Positions 30,148 through 39,125 are shown, numbered from the stretch's first letter. The stretch: DNA of 64,000 nucleotides from Streptomyces chartreusis NRRL 3882 (GCF_900236475.1 NZ_LT963352.1:8651001-8715000), one strand, 5' to 3'. Numbers and translations are program-made. The notes: a model not told the origin generated them from the letters alone.

Positions 30148-32706
30148 ATGGCTACTGAGGAATCGACCCACGGCACGGCCGAAACACGCCCCGCCCGGCA
30201 ACGCGGACGCAGCGCATGGATCGGCGTCGACCACCCCCGATACAAGTGGGTGGCACTGACCAACACCACACTCGGCATCCTGCTCGCGACCATCAACAGC
30301 TCGATCGTCCTGATCTCCCTGCCGGGGATCTTCACCGGCATCCGGCTCGATCCGCTCCAGCCGTCCAATGTCAGCTACCTGCTGTGGATGCTGATGGGCT
30401 ACATGCTCGTCACCGCCGTGCTGGTGGTCGCCCTCGGCCGGCTCGGCGACATGTGGGGCCGGGTCCGCATCTACAACGCCGGATTCCTGATCTTCACCCT
30501 GACCTCGGTGATCCTCTCCCTCGACCCCTTCCACGGAGGGAGCGGGGCGCTGTGGCTGATCGGCTGGCGGATCGTGCAGGCCCTCGGCGGCGCCATGCTG
30601 ATGGCCAACTCCGCTGCCATCCTCACCGACGCCTTCCCGGCCCGGCAGCGGGGCATGGCGCTCGGCGTCAACATGGTCGCGGGCATCGCCGGGTCGTTCC
30701 TCGGCCTGGTGCTGGGCGGGGCACTGGTGACGTGGAACTGGCGCTCGGTCTTCTGGGTCAACGTGCCGATCGGCCTCATCGGGACGGTGTGGGCGTACAA
30801 GTCGCTGCACGAGACCGGCGTGCGCACGCCGGGACGCATGGACTGGTGGGGCAACCTCACCTTCGCCGTCGGGCTGACCGCGCTGCTCGCCGGCATCACC
30901 TACGGCATCCAGCCGTACGGCGGCCACACGATGGGCTGGACGAACCCCTGGGTGCTGGCCGGGCTGATCGGCGGCGTCGTCGTCCTCGTCGTCTTCTGCG
31001 TGATCGAGGCGAGGGTCGCCGAGCCCATGTTCCCCCTGCGCCTGTTCCGCGACACCGCCTTCGCGGGCGGCAACGCGGCCGCGCTGCTGGGCGCCATCGC
31101 CCGGGGCGGGCTGCAGTTCATGCTCATCATCTGGCTGCAGGGCATCTGGCTGCCCCTGCACGGCTACGACTACGCCGACACCCCGTTGTGGGCCGGGATC
31201 TACATGCTTCCGCTGACCATCGGCTTCCTGGTCGCCGGCCCCGTCTCGGGATACCTGTCGGACCGGTACGGTGCGCGGTTGTTCGCCGCCGCCGGGTTCG
31301 TGGTGATGGCCGCCTCGTTCGCCGGACTGCTCGCCCTGCCCACCGACTTCGGCTATGGGGTCTTCGCACTGCTGATCTTCCTCAACGGCCTCGGTGGCGG
31401 CCTGTTCGCCGCCCCCAACACATCGATCATCATGTCGAGCGTGCCGGCCGAGGCCCGCGGCGCCGCCTCGGGCATGCGCGCCACGTTCCAGAACGCCGGC
31501 ATGGTGCTGTCCATGGGCGTCTTCTTCTCGCTCATGGTGGCCGGGCTCTCCGGCTCCCTGCCGCAGACGCTCAGCTCCGGGCTGACCGCCCAGGGCGTCC
31601 CGGCCCAGGCCGCGCACGCCGTCGCCCAACTCCCGCCAGTGGGAGTCCTGTTCGCCGCCTTCCTCGGCTACAACCCCGTCCAGAACCTGCTCGGTCAGAG
31701 CATCCTCGGCCAGCTGCCGCCGGCCAACGCCGCGAAGCTGACCGGCCGGGAGTTCTTCCCGCACCTCATCTCACCGCCCTTCCACGACGGCCTGGTCGTG
31801 GTCTTCTCCCTGGCCATCGCGATGTCCCTGGCCGCCGCGGCCGCCTCGCTGATCCGCGGGCGCGCCCAGGCGGCTCCCGCCACGACCGCGGAGGCCGCCT
31901 CCCCACCGGCCGCGGCGAGCGCAGCCGCGGCCGGCGACGCGAACACCCCCACCGTCGTCTGCCGGGTGGAGGACCCCGCCGGACGCCCCGTCGCCGCTGC
32001 CACGCTCACCCTCGTCGACCGTCGCGGTCACCAGACGGCCCGAGCCCGCACACGCGAGGACGGCGGCTGCGTCCTGCCCCGGCCGCGCCCCGGGTCCTAC
32101 ACGCTGGTCGCGTCGGCCGTGGGCCACCAACCGCGGGCCGTCGACCTCGCCGTCGGCGACCAGCCGGCCTCCTGCACCGTGACGATGGCGCGCGCCACGG
32201 GCCTGCGCGGCACCGTGCGGGACGCGGACGGCACACCGGTGACGGAGGCGACCGTCGTGGTCATCGACGCCCACGGCGACGTCGTCTCCACCACGACGAC
32301 CGGCCCGGACGGCGGCTACGCCCTCCTCGGCCTGCTTCCGGGCCCGTTCACCCTCCAGGTGAGCGCGCACGGGCACCGCCCGGTGGCCGCACCGGTCGAG
32401 GTCGGCCCGAGCGACGCCACGGGGCACGACGTGACGCTGAACCCCGCAGGTGCGCTCGCCGGCACCGTCCGCCACGGCCGCACCGGCCGGCCCGTCGCCG
32501 ACGCCCGCATCACCCTGCTCGACACCGACGGCATCCCCGTCGCCACGGCGGTCACCGAGGACGACGGCCTCTACACGCTCACCGACTTCGCCCCCGGCGC
32601 CTACACGCTCGTCGCCGCCGGCTACCCGCCGGTCTCCTCCACCGTCGTCCTCGACCACGCCGACACCACGACCGTCGACCTGGAACTCGTCCAGCCCACG
32701 GAGTGA
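30148..32706 (+). CDS. DHA2-type MFS transporter with three C-terminal CarboxypepD_reg-like domains
   Basis: The protein is 852 aa from ATG 30148; the longer frame before it lacks membrane character. Fourteen membrane helices of the drug/H+ antiporter DHA2 family fill about 30-570, with motif A as LGRLGDMWGRVRIYNAGFLI and motif C GSFLGLVLGGALVTWNWRSV. After an Ala-rich linker at about 580-600 come three tandem CarboxypepD_reg-like (beta-sandwich) units: CRVEDPAGRPVAAATLTLVD, GTVRDADGTPVTEATVVVID and GTVRHGRTGRPVADARITLL, each followed by a G-x-Y/F-TL repeat end (GSYTLVA, GPFTLQV, GAYTLVAAGY). Downstream of a MarR gene. Substrate unknown. Confidence 0.88.
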   Translation: MATEESTHGTAETRPARQRGRSAWIGVDHPRYKWVALTNTTLGILLATINSSIVLISLPGIFTGIRLDPLQPSNVSYLLWMLMGYMLVTAVLVVALGRLGDMWGRVRIYNAGFLIFTLTSVILSLDPFHGGSGALWLIGWRIVQALGGAMLMANSAAILTDAFPARQRGMALGVNMVAGIAGSFLGLVLGGALVTWNWRSVFWVNVPIGLIGTVWAYKSLHETGVRTPGRMDWWGNLTFAVGLTALLAGITYGIQPYGGHTMGWTNPWVLAGLIGGVVVLVVFCVIEARVAEPMFPLRLFRDTAFAGGNAAALLGAIARGGLQFMLIIWLQGIWLPLHGYDYADTPLWAGIYMLPLTIGFLVAGPVSGYLSDRYGARLFAAAGFVVMAASFAGLLALPTDFGYGVFALLIFLNGLGGGLFAAPNTSIIMSSVPAEARGAASGMRATFQNAGMVLSMGVFFSLMVAGLSGSLPQTLSSGLTAQGVPAQAAHAVAQLPPVGVLFAAFLGYNPVQNLLGQSILGQLPPANAAKLTGREFFPHLISPPFHDGLVVVFSLAIAMSLAAAAASLIRGRAQAAPATTAEAASPPAAASAAAAGDANTPTVVCRVEDPAGRPVAAATLTLVDRRGHQTARARTREDGGCVLPRPRPGSYTLVASAVGHQPRAVDLAVGDQPASCTVTMARATGLRGTVRDADGTPVTEATVVVIDAHGDVVSTTTTGPDGGYALLGLLPGPFTLQVSAHGHRPVAAPVEVGPSDATGHDVTLNPAGALAGTVRHGRTGRPVADARITLLDTDGIPVATAVTEDDGLYTLTDFAPGAYTLVAAGYPPVSSTVVLDHADTTTVDLELVQPTE

Positions 32707-32875
32707 TCCGTTGAACGCGGACACATCGGTAGCCCCTAGCCGACCCACGCCTGAGGACACAGGCGGCGGCCCACTCGTTGGAGCGCCTGACCGCAGCCCA
32801 GCGGGACACCCTGACCGGTCACATGTTCACCCGGATCCCTGGGGATCGGATCCACCTCACGAAAGGACACCGAAC

Positions 32876-33436
32876 GTGGCCCACAGCGCCCTGCTCGTGA
32901 TGGACGTCCAGCGGTCCATCGTGGACCGCTTCGGCAACGGCGGTGGCTACCTGGCACGCCTGCGCGAAGCCGTCGGCGCCGCCCGGGCGGCGGACCTGCC
33001 CCTGGTCTACGTCGTCGTCGGCTTCCGCCCGGGCCATCCGGAGATCAGCGCCCGCAACAAGACCTTCGGCGCCGCCGCACGGTCCGGCGCGTTCACCGCC
33101 GAGGACCCGGGCAACGAGATCCATCCCGACGTCGCTCCCCGTCCGGGCGACATCGTGGTCACCAAACGACGGGTGAGCGCGTTCGCGGGCAGCGACCTCG
33201 AGATGGTGCTCAGGGCGGGCGAGATCGACACCCTGGTCCTCACCGGCATCGCCACCAGCGGAGTCGTGCTCTCCACCCTGCGCCAGGCGGCCGACCTGGA
33301 CTTCGGACTCACCGTCCTGGCGGACGGGTGCCTGGACGCCGACCCCGAGGTGCACCGCGTCCTCACCGAGAAGGTGTTCCCCAGGCAGGCGGACGTCCTC
33401 TCCGTCGCCGAGTGGGCCAGCACGCTCCCGGTGTGA
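32876..33436 (+). CDS. Isochorismatase-fold protein lacking the catalytic Cys
   Basis: The protein is 186 aa from GTG 32876, with AAAGGA about 8 bases upstream. The cysteine-hydrolase fold is evident: ALLVMDVQRSIVDRF (Asp10), VVTKRRVSAFAGSDLEMVLR (Lys97) and TLVLTGIATSGVVLSTLRQA. In active isochorismatases and nicotinamidases the nucleophilic Cys follows the small-residue turn in this last motif; here that position is Val130 (ATSGVVLST). Asp and Lys are kept. Many actinobacterial homologues share this Val, so it is a conserved subgroup with a different or no hydrolase activity. Cytoplasmic. Confidence 0.85.
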   Translation: MAHSALLVMDVQRSIVDRFGNGGGYLARLREAVGAARAADLPLVYVVVGFRPGHPEISARNKTFGAAARSGAFTAEDPGNEIHPDVAPRPGDIVVTKRRVSAFAGSDLEMVLRAGEIDTLVLTGIATSGVVLSTLRQAADLDFGLTVLADGCLDADPEVHRVLTEKVFPRQADVLSVAEWASTLPV

Positions 33437-33572
33437 GTCTGCGCTGTGCCAGTACGTCGACCGGCGGGCCGCACAGAGCATCGGGCAAGGCATGGCAACT
33501 TCTCCACCAAAAGCCCGCAAGAATGGCAAATCAACGGGGGTCCGAGCAGATGATCATGCCATCGTGCGAGCC

Positions 33573-34355
33573 ATGACGACACAGCCCCTCCTCGATGACT
33601 GGCGCCGCGCCCCCCTGCGCGCCATGGCGAACAAGGTCCCGGAAGTGACCGCCTGCTTCTGGATCATCAAGGTCCTGACGACCGGCATGGGGGAGACGGC
33701 ATCCGACCTCCTGGCCCGCGTGCTCGGCCCGATACCGGCGGTCGCGCTCGGCGGACTCGCTCTGGTCGCCTCCCTGGCCGTCCAGTTGACCGTCCGCCGC
33801 CACATCGCGTGGGTGTACTGGACCGCCGTCGTCATGGTCAGCGTGTTCGGCACGATGGCGGCCGACGTCCTGCACGTCGGGCTCGGCGTCCCCTACGCGG
33901 TGTCGACCCCCGTCTTCCTCGCCGTGCTGGCCGCCGTCTTCGGCCTCTGGTACGCGAGCGAGCGGACGCTGTCCATCCACGGCATCCACACCCGTCGCCG
34001 TGAGGGGTTCTACTGGGCGGCCGTCCTGGCGACGTTCGCCCTGGGTACGGCCGCGGGTGACCTCACCGCCACGGCCGGCCTCGGCTACCTGGGTTCGGTC
34101 GGCCTCTTCGCGGCCGCGATCTGCGTACCGGCCCTGGCCCACCGCTGGGCCGGCCTGAACGCGGTGGCCGCCTTCTGGTCCGCGTACATCGTCACTCGCC
34201 CCCTCGGCGCATCCCTCGCCGACTGGATGGCGGTCGGTCAGTCCCGCGGCGGTCTGGCACTGGGCCTGGAGCCCGTCACCCTGGCCTGGACGGTGGCCAT
34301 CCTGGGCTTCGTCGCCTACCTGGCCACATCGCAGCGCGGCAGGCGCCCCGCCTGA
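33573..34355 (+). CDS. COG4705-type multi-pass membrane protein
   Basis: The protein is 260 aa from ATG 33573 (ATG 33492 would add an uncharacteristic polar leader). Eight hydrophobic segments are visible, opening with ANKVPEVTACFWIIKVLTTG and closing with GLALGLEPVTLAWTVAILGF. The opening KVPEVTxxFWxIKVLTTGMGE and the later FYWAAVLATFALGTAAGDLT are two related halves, so the protein is an internal duplication. This matches the COG4705 family of putative membrane proteins. No function is established; the repeated TTGMGE/LGTAAGD acidic positions inside the membrane could handle a cation. Confidence 0.8.
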   Translation: MTTQPLLDDWRRAPLRAMANKVPEVTACFWIIKVLTTGMGETASDLLARVLGPIPAVALGGLALVASLAVQLTVRRHIAWVYWTAVVMVSVFGTMAADVLHVGLGVPYAVSTPVFLAVLAAVFGLWYASERTLSIHGIHTRRREGFYWAAVLATFALGTAAGDLTATAGLGYLGSVGLFAAAICVPALAHRWAGLNAVAAFWSAYIVTRPLGASLADWMAVGQSRGGLALGLEPVTLAWTVAILGFVAYLATSQRGRRPA

Positions 34356-34440
34356 CGGGATCAGCCCTCTTGCCTCACGGGCCGCAGCGACACGGGCACG
34401 GCGGCGGCCCGTGAGGCACTGGCGCGGGGATCGTAGTGGC

Positions 34441-35256
34441 ATGAAAGAGCAGCGGTTCGACGTGTGGGCGGCCGCGGCCGCCTATGAGCGGTTCATGGGC
34501 CGGTGGAGTCGTCTCGCGGCGGAGGAGTTCGCGACGTGGCTCGACTGCGCTGACCATCTGCGGTGGCTCGACGTGGGTTGCGGCACCGGTGCCCTGTCGG
34601 CAGCGGTGACCGCCCGGTGTCGGCCCCGCATGGTGGTGGGAGTCGACCGTTCCGAGGCGTTCGTGGGCTCGGTCCGGGTCCCAGGTCCCGTCTCGGCACG
34701 GTTCCTCGTGGCGGACGCGATGTCACTTCCCGTGCGCGACGGCGCCATGGACGTCGCCGTCAGTGGCCTGACACTGAATTTCCTTCCTCAGCCCACCGCG
34801 GCAGTGGCCGAGATGGCCCGGGTGGTCCGGCCGGGCGGCCGAGTCGCAACGTATGTGTGGGACTACGCCGGCGGCATGAGCTTCCTGCGCCGGTTCTGGG
34901 ACGCTGCCGTCGCAGTGGACCCGTCCGCAGCCTCGCTGGACGAAGGCCGTCGATTCCCCGTATGCCGTCCGGAACGGCTGCACAGGCTGTGGGCGGACGC
35001 GGGACTCGTCGATGTGTCGACCGCCCCGATCGAGGTGCCCACCGTCTTCGCGGACTTCGACGACCTGTGGGAGCCCTTCCTGGCGGGGCAGGGCCCCGCA
35101 CCCGGCTACGTGGCGTCCCTTGCCCCGGCCGACCGGGACCAGGTACGTGACGCGCTCAGTGCGGCTGTCACGAGGAGGCCGGACGGTGCCATCGCGCTCA
35201 CCGCCCGGGCCTGGGCTGTGAGCGGCCGGAGGCCAGTCCGCGCAGCAGCGAGGTGA
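34441..35256 (+). CDS. Class I SAM-dependent methyltransferase
   Basis: The protein is 271 aa from ATG 34441. An N-terminal helical cap (YERFMGRWSRLAAEEFATWL) leads to motif I WLDVGCGTGALSAAV, strand 2 VVGVDRSEAFV, strand 4 MDVAVSGLTLNFLPQP and post-motif VVRPGGRVATYVWDYAGG. The YERFMGRWSR opening and WDYAGGM after the strand 5 turn are the pattern of a common actinobacterial methyltransferase group of unknown acceptor. It is distinct from the methyltransferase at the start of the window. No signal peptide. Confidence 0.87.
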   Translation: MKEQRFDVWAAAAAYERFMGRWSRLAAEEFATWLDCADHLRWLDVGCGTGALSAAVTARCRPRMVVGVDRSEAFVGSVRVPGPVSARFLVADAMSLPVRDGAMDVAVSGLTLNFLPQPTAAVAEMARVVRPGGRVATYVWDYAGGMSFLRRFWDAAVAVDPSAASLDEGRRFPVCRPERLHRLWADAGLVDVSTAPIEVPTVFADFDDLWEPFLAGQGPAPGYVASLAPADRDQVRDALSAAVTRRPDGAIALTARAWAVSGRRPVRAAAR

Positions 35257-35281
35257 GGGGCGTTCACCCGAGTGTGCCCTC

Positions 35282-35554
35282 CTAGGTGCTGGGCGGCGTC
35301 GGGGTGGTCCACCGGGGCCAGGACAGGTTCCAGTCGCCGTCCCCGTTGTCGAGCGCCACCGGCTTGGACGGGTTGACGACCCGGACCAGGTCTCCCGGTT
35401 CCACGGTGTCGTCGCTCGGCCTGGGCGGCGCCGACGAGGCCGTGCTCGCCGCACACCCGGCCAGAGCGAGCACGGAGACGGCGGCGAAGGCGGCGAGGTG
35501 CGCCATCTCGTTCGCGGACCGGCGCCTTTGCGGCGCCTGCCTCATGATTCTCAC
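35282..35554 (-). CDS. Small lipoprotein, unknown function
   Basis: The protein is 90 aa from GTG 35554, which has GGAGG 5 bases upstream (ATG 35545 is an alternative). After a basic N-terminus (MRQAPQRRRSANEMAHLAAF) comes the hydrophobic core and a clear lipobox LALAGC, so the mature protein of about 56 residues is lipid-anchored. The mature part is Pro/Asp/Trp-rich and ends in NLSWPRWTTPTPPST. No domain is recognised. It is followed after 34 bases by the stop of the LCP gene on the same strand. Confidence 0.65.
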   Translation of the reverse strand: MRIMRQAPQRRRSANEMAHLAAFAAVSVLALAGCAASTASSAPPRPSDDTVEPGDLVRVVNPSKPVALDNGDGDWNLSWPRWTTPTPPST

Positions 35555-35622
35555 AGTCTCCTCCCCGGGCGGTGTGGACGACGTCACGTGCCGAGGGCGG
35601 AATCGCCACCACGGAATTGCCG

Positions 35623-36678
35623 CTAACCGTCTCGCAGATCCGAGCCGGCGTCGTTGTCCCGGATGGTGACCGGCTGATCGTTCTGGAGTTCACCGAAGAG
35701 GGTCTTGGCCTGTGCCATGTTCCACAGCACCGCGTCACCGGCGTTCGGTGTGTAGTCGTTCGCGTTCGCGATCGGGACCGTCAGCTCGTGTCCCTTTCCG
35801 CCGGAGATCCCCTTCAGTCCCAGGAACATCCGCGCCAGCTCGTACGGGGTCATCTCCTTGTCCACGTTCAGGGTCGCGAGACCCGCGTCGAGCGCCGGGT
35901 AGAGCCGGAACGGGTTGAGGAGCGTGGACGGGGTCTCCGCCTGGTGGGCGACCGCGGCCAGGAACTTCTGCTGGTTCGCCATTCTGCTGAGGTCCTGGCC
36001 CGCTTCCTGGTGGCGTTCCCGGACCAGTTCGAGGGACTGACCGCCGTCCAGCTTCCGGCACCCCGCCTTGAGGTCGGCCCCTGAGGCCTGGTCCACGATC
36101 GGCCGGTCCAGGCACACGGTGACGCCACCGAGCGCGTTGACGAGATCGACGAAGCCACCGAAGCCGATCTCCGCGTAGTGGTCGATGTGAACGCCGGTGT
36201 TGTACTCGACGGTCTCGGCCAGCAGTTGGCCACCGCCCAGGGAGAACGCCGAGTTGAGCTTGTTCGTCGTCGCCGGATGCCGCACGCCGTTCGGGCCGGT
36301 GAAGGCCGGGATGGTCACGTAACTGTCGCGCGGCAGACTCACCAGGGTGTCACCATGGGCGCCGATGTGCAGCAGCATCGTCGAGTCGCTGTTTCCGTAC
36401 GGGCCCTCGTCGTCGTTGCCGGTGTGCAGGGCCTTCCGCTGCTGCGGCGTCAGGGTCTGGCGGTTGTCGGAGCCGGCGATGAGATAGGTGGTGCCCTGGT
36501 CCGGCGGCGGCCGGTCCGGCAGTTCGCCGAGGTTCACCGTACGGTCCAGCTTCTCCTCCGCCCAGGCGTATGTGCCTGAAAAGACCGCGAGCACCGTGAA
36601 AAGCAGCGCCAGCACGCCTCGGGTGATTCTGCGGCGCCCGTTGTGCGGCCGTACCCCCGGCGCCGGATCACGTTTCAT
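35623..36678 (-). CDS. LytR-CpsA-Psr (LCP) family cell-wall glycopolymer ligase
   Basis: The protein is 351 aa from ATG 36678, with GGGAGG 7 bases upstream. A basic cytoplasmic leader and one membrane helix (GVLALLFTVLAVFSGTYAWA) anchor an extracellular LCP domain: YLIAGSDNRQTL, NSDSTMLLHIGAHGDTLVSL and PRDSYVTIP (the conserved Arg/Asp that contact the pyrophosphate), TTNKLNSAFSLGGGQLLAET and ERHQEAGQDLSRMANQQKFL. LCP proteins transfer teichoic-acid or other glycopolymers from a lipid carrier to peptidoglycan. A divergent transglycosylase gene suggests joint expression of envelope-building enzymes. Confidence 0.92.
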   Translation of the reverse strand: MKRDPAPGVRPHNGRRRITRGVLALLFTVLAVFSGTYAWAEEKLDRTVNLGELPDRPPPDQGTTYLIAGSDNRQTLTPQQRKALHTGNDDEGPYGNSDSTMLLHIGAHGDTLVSLPRDSYVTIPAFTGPNGVRHPATTNKLNSAFSLGGGQLLAETVEYNTGVHIDHYAEIGFGGFVDLVNALGGVTVCLDRPIVDQASGADLKAGCRKLDGGQSLELVRERHQEAGQDLSRMANQQKFLAAVAHQAETPSTLLNPFRLYPALDAGLATLNVDKEMTPYELARMFLGLKGISGGKGHELTVPIANANDYTPNAGDAVLWNMAQAKTLFGELQNDQPVTIRDNDAGSDLRDG

Positions 36679-36867
36679 CCGGACCTCCCTGAAGGTGAGC
36701 GTCACCGCGCCGAACGGTGCCGTTCGATGTTCGCTGCCCCTCAGCCTAGGGATCGACCGAACATTCCCAGAGAGGGCTGCCGAATCTTGACCCTTGTCGG
36801 GGAAGTTCATGAGAAAAACGGCATGGATTCCCTACCCGGGCCTTATGGCAATTTCACGCGGATGGCG

Positions 36868-36891
36868 CGTAATAAGGAACGTAATAAGGAA
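36868..36891 (+). repeat. Two perfect tandem copies of a 12-base element
   Basis: CGTAATAAGGAA occurs at 36868-36879 and again directly at 36880-36891. It is AT-rich against the local background and ends 31 bases ahead of the transglycosylase start, in the region shared with the divergent LCP gene. A regulator binding head-to-tail is a reasonable reading; duplicated sequence by replication slippage is the alternative. Confidence 0.7.
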
Positions 36892-36922
36892 TCAACGCCG
36901 GGCACAGGGGAGGCGTTCGACC

Positions 36923-37840
36923 ATGATGGCTGTCGTATCCCACGTCAGTCGCACCAGGCCACTCGGCCGGTTCGCCGCCGCCGGTGCCCTCGGTGCCGGA
37001 GCCGCGGTGCTCTTCGGGCTCGCCCGGTCCCTGTTCCGCTACGGCTGCGACGCCGCTGCCACCGTTGCCGTCTTCGCCGCCGTCACCGGTTCCGTGCTCG
37101 CGCTCGACGGACTCGTACGCCGACGCCCGGTGCCTCGATGGCTGCGCCGACTCATCACCCGTGCGTGCGTCCTCGGCCTCGGAGCGGTCGTGTTGCTCGC
37201 GGCAGCGGGAGGTGTCCTCTTGGCAGCCACTCCGGGGGTGGGTGACGCGGAGGTCCGGGTGCGCGCCCAGGCCGTCGCGCACGCGGTGAGCGACACGGAT
37301 GCGGCCACGCCCCCCAAGGTCGCCGCGGCGCTGGTGGCCACCGAGGACGCACGTTTCTGGCACAACCCCGGCATCGACCCCGTCGGAGTGCTGCGTGCGG
37401 TGGTGTTCTGGGCACGCGGCCAAGGGGGCGACGGAGGGGGCGCCACCATCGAGCAGCAACTCGCCAAGATGCTCTACACCGACGGGCAGCGCACCCGGCG
37501 CGACCAGCTGGAGCAGGTCGCGTTGGCCGTCAAGCTCGCTCATGCCTGTCCCAAGGCCGAGATTCTGCGGATGTACCTGTCCACCGCGTACTTCGGCCAC
37601 GGCTACTACGGTCTGGACGCGGCCGCACGCGGGTACTTCGACAAGAGTCCCGCCCAGCTGGACTGGCCCCAGGCAGCCCTCCTCGTCGGCCTGGTCCAGG
37701 CACCTTCCGCCTACGACCCCCTCCACCACCCCGATCTCGCCGAGCAGCGCCGCGCCGAGGTCCTGCACCGCCTGGAGGCCGTCGGCGACCTGACCCCACG
37801 CCAGGTCAAGACGTTCGCCGCCGCTCCGTTGGACGTCTGA
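36923..37840 (+). CDS. Monofunctional GT51 peptidoglycan transglycosylase
   Basis: The protein is 305 aa from ATG 36923, with GGGGAGG 9 bases upstream. Two or three hydrophobic segments at the N-terminus anchor it, the last being LITRACVLGLGAVVLLAAAG at about 86. The GT51 domain has its catalytic Glu in VATEDARFWHNPGID (near 144) and the other conserved motifs GGATIEQQLAKMLY, RRDQLEQVALAVKLAHACPK, EILRMYLSTAYFGHGYYGLD and WPQAALLVGLVQAPSAYDPL. There is no transpeptidase domain. It polymerises lipid II outside the membrane. Confidence 0.9.
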   Translation: MMAVVSHVSRTRPLGRFAAAGALGAGAAVLFGLARSLFRYGCDAAATVAVFAAVTGSVLALDGLVRRRPVPRWLRRLITRACVLGLGAVVLLAAAGGVLLAATPGVGDAEVRVRAQAVAHAVSDTDAATPPKVAAALVATEDARFWHNPGIDPVGVLRAVVFWARGQGGDGGGATIEQQLAKMLYTDGQRTRRDQLEQVALAVKLAHACPKAEILRMYLSTAYFGHGYYGLDAAARGYFDKSPAQLDWPQAALLVGLVQAPSAYDPLHHPDLAEQRRAEVLHRLEAVGDLTPRQVKTFAAAPLDV

Positions 37841-37910
37841 AGCCGGGCCGGCCGCCGGCGTCGAGTCGGCCGCAGCCCTGAAGGACCTCAGCGAGACGCA
37901 CAGCACAACC

Positions 37911-39062
37911 TTGTGGGCGGGTCGTGAGTCCTCTGATCGATCACGTCGTGATCGGAGCCACGAGGAGACCGTCATCAATCCCATACGCAAGACCCTGACC
38001 GCCACCGCCGTCGTCGGAGCCGTCCTCGCGGGCTCGGCCGCCTGCGGGACGGTGGAGCAGCTGTCCGCCGGCAAGAAGCTCGACCGGGCCTTCGAGAAGC
38101 TCGGCAAGAAGAACACGCTCTCCTTCGAGCTCGACCTGGACACCGACGTCACGTCCCTGAAGGCACTGGACGCCGGGTCGGACCCCGCGCCCGGTGAGGA
38201 GATCCCGGACGAAGCGGCCGAGCTGCTCAGCGGCGCGAAGATCACCGTGACCGTGCAGTCGAAGAAGCCGCTCGACGAGTCAGGTGAGAAGGACCTCGTC
38301 GGCACCGCCATGAAGCTCAGCACCCCGGACGGTGACCTCGCCGAGTACCGGATGATCGGCGACCGCGCCTACGTCCGTGCCGACCTGGACGCCATGGGCA
38401 AGATGTCGGGCAGCCCCGTGCCGGACGCCGACGATCTGCCCCCGGAGGCCGGGGCGTTGAAGGACGTCATCGAGGGCAAGTGGGTGACGTTCAGCACCGA
38501 GGAGATGGACAAGGCCGTCGCCGAGGGCCAGGAGGCCGAGGGCGGTCCCGCCCCCGCGCCGTCCCTCGACGCAAAGACGCAGAAGAAGCTCGTGAAGGCC
38601 CTCCGGGAAGTCATCGCCCGTGAGGTGGAGTTCAAGACGACCGGCGGCGGGGACGGCACCGAGCACGTCACCGCCACGGCCCCCTTCCGCACGCTGATCA
38701 CCGAGCTGTTCGGTGAGATCCGCCCGCTGGCGAAGGACCTGCCGCCGGGCATGGGGCTGCCGACGGACAAGGACCTGAAGGACGCTCCCAACGCCAAGGT
38801 GACGGCGGACTTCACGCTCAAGAACGGCGAGCTGGCCCAAGTGGACGTGGCCCTCGCCAAGTTGGCCGAGAACGCCAAGGTCAAGAAGCTGGGCCTGACG
38901 CTGCGGATGCGGGAGGGCACCAGGCCCACCGCTCCGGCCGGTGCCACCGAGCTCGACCTGAACGAACTCATGAACGGTTTCTTCGCCGGCTCGCCGATGA
39001 GTGACGCCGAGTTCGACGAGAGCGGTCTCGCCGGCGAGGACGTCCCACTGGACGACATCTGA
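37911..39062 (+). CDS. Lipoprotein with LppX/LprG-like domain (start codon uncertain)
   Basis: The only canonical in-frame start is TTG 37911, with no ribosome-binding site. The natural N-terminus appears to be INPIRKTLTATAVVGAVLAG, where the first codon would be ATC at 37974, preceded by GAGGAG at ideal spacing; ATC starts are exceptionally rare. The lipobox is in SAAC (near residue 45 of the long form). The mature chain of about 335 residues is acidic and Lys-rich, with repeated beta-strand motifs (LSFELDLDTDVTSLKALDAG, GLTLRMREGTRPTAP) like LppX/LprG-type lipid-binding lipoproteins. Start assignment, not the product, is the doubt. Confidence 0.75.
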   Translation: MWAGRESSDRSRRDRSHEETVINPIRKTLTATAVVGAVLAGSAACGTVEQLSAGKKLDRAFEKLGKKNTLSFELDLDTDVTSLKALDAGSDPAPGEEIPDEAAELLSGAKITVTVQSKKPLDESGEKDLVGTAMKLSTPDGDLAEYRMIGDRAYVRADLDAMGKMSGSPVPDADDLPPEAGALKDVIEGKWVTFSTEEMDKAVAEGQEAEGGPAPAPSLDAKTQKKLVKALREVIAREVEFKTTGGGDGTEHVTATAPFRTLITELFGEIRPLAKDLPPGMGLPTDKDLKDAPNAKVTADFTLKNGELAQVDVALAKLAENAKVKKLGLTLRMREGTRPTAPAGATELDLNELMNGFFAGSPMSDAEFDESGLAGEDVPLDDI

Positions 39063-39125
39063 CCGGGCAGAGTGCGGGTTCCCGCCGCTCCTCGGGGGAT
39101 GAAGGCGGAACGGACCCGTACGGGG

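Noticed and set aside
30216..32714. 832-aa plus-strand frame overlapping the MFS transporter
   Set aside because: Arg/Pro/His-rich with no hydrophobic helices; the overlapping frame at 30148 has clear membrane helices and motifs.
32735..32875. Protein-like stretch ahead of the isochorismatase-fold gene (LERLTAAQRDTLTGHM)
   Set aside because: Could be a tail of a lost regulator, but it is under 50 residues with no start or motif.
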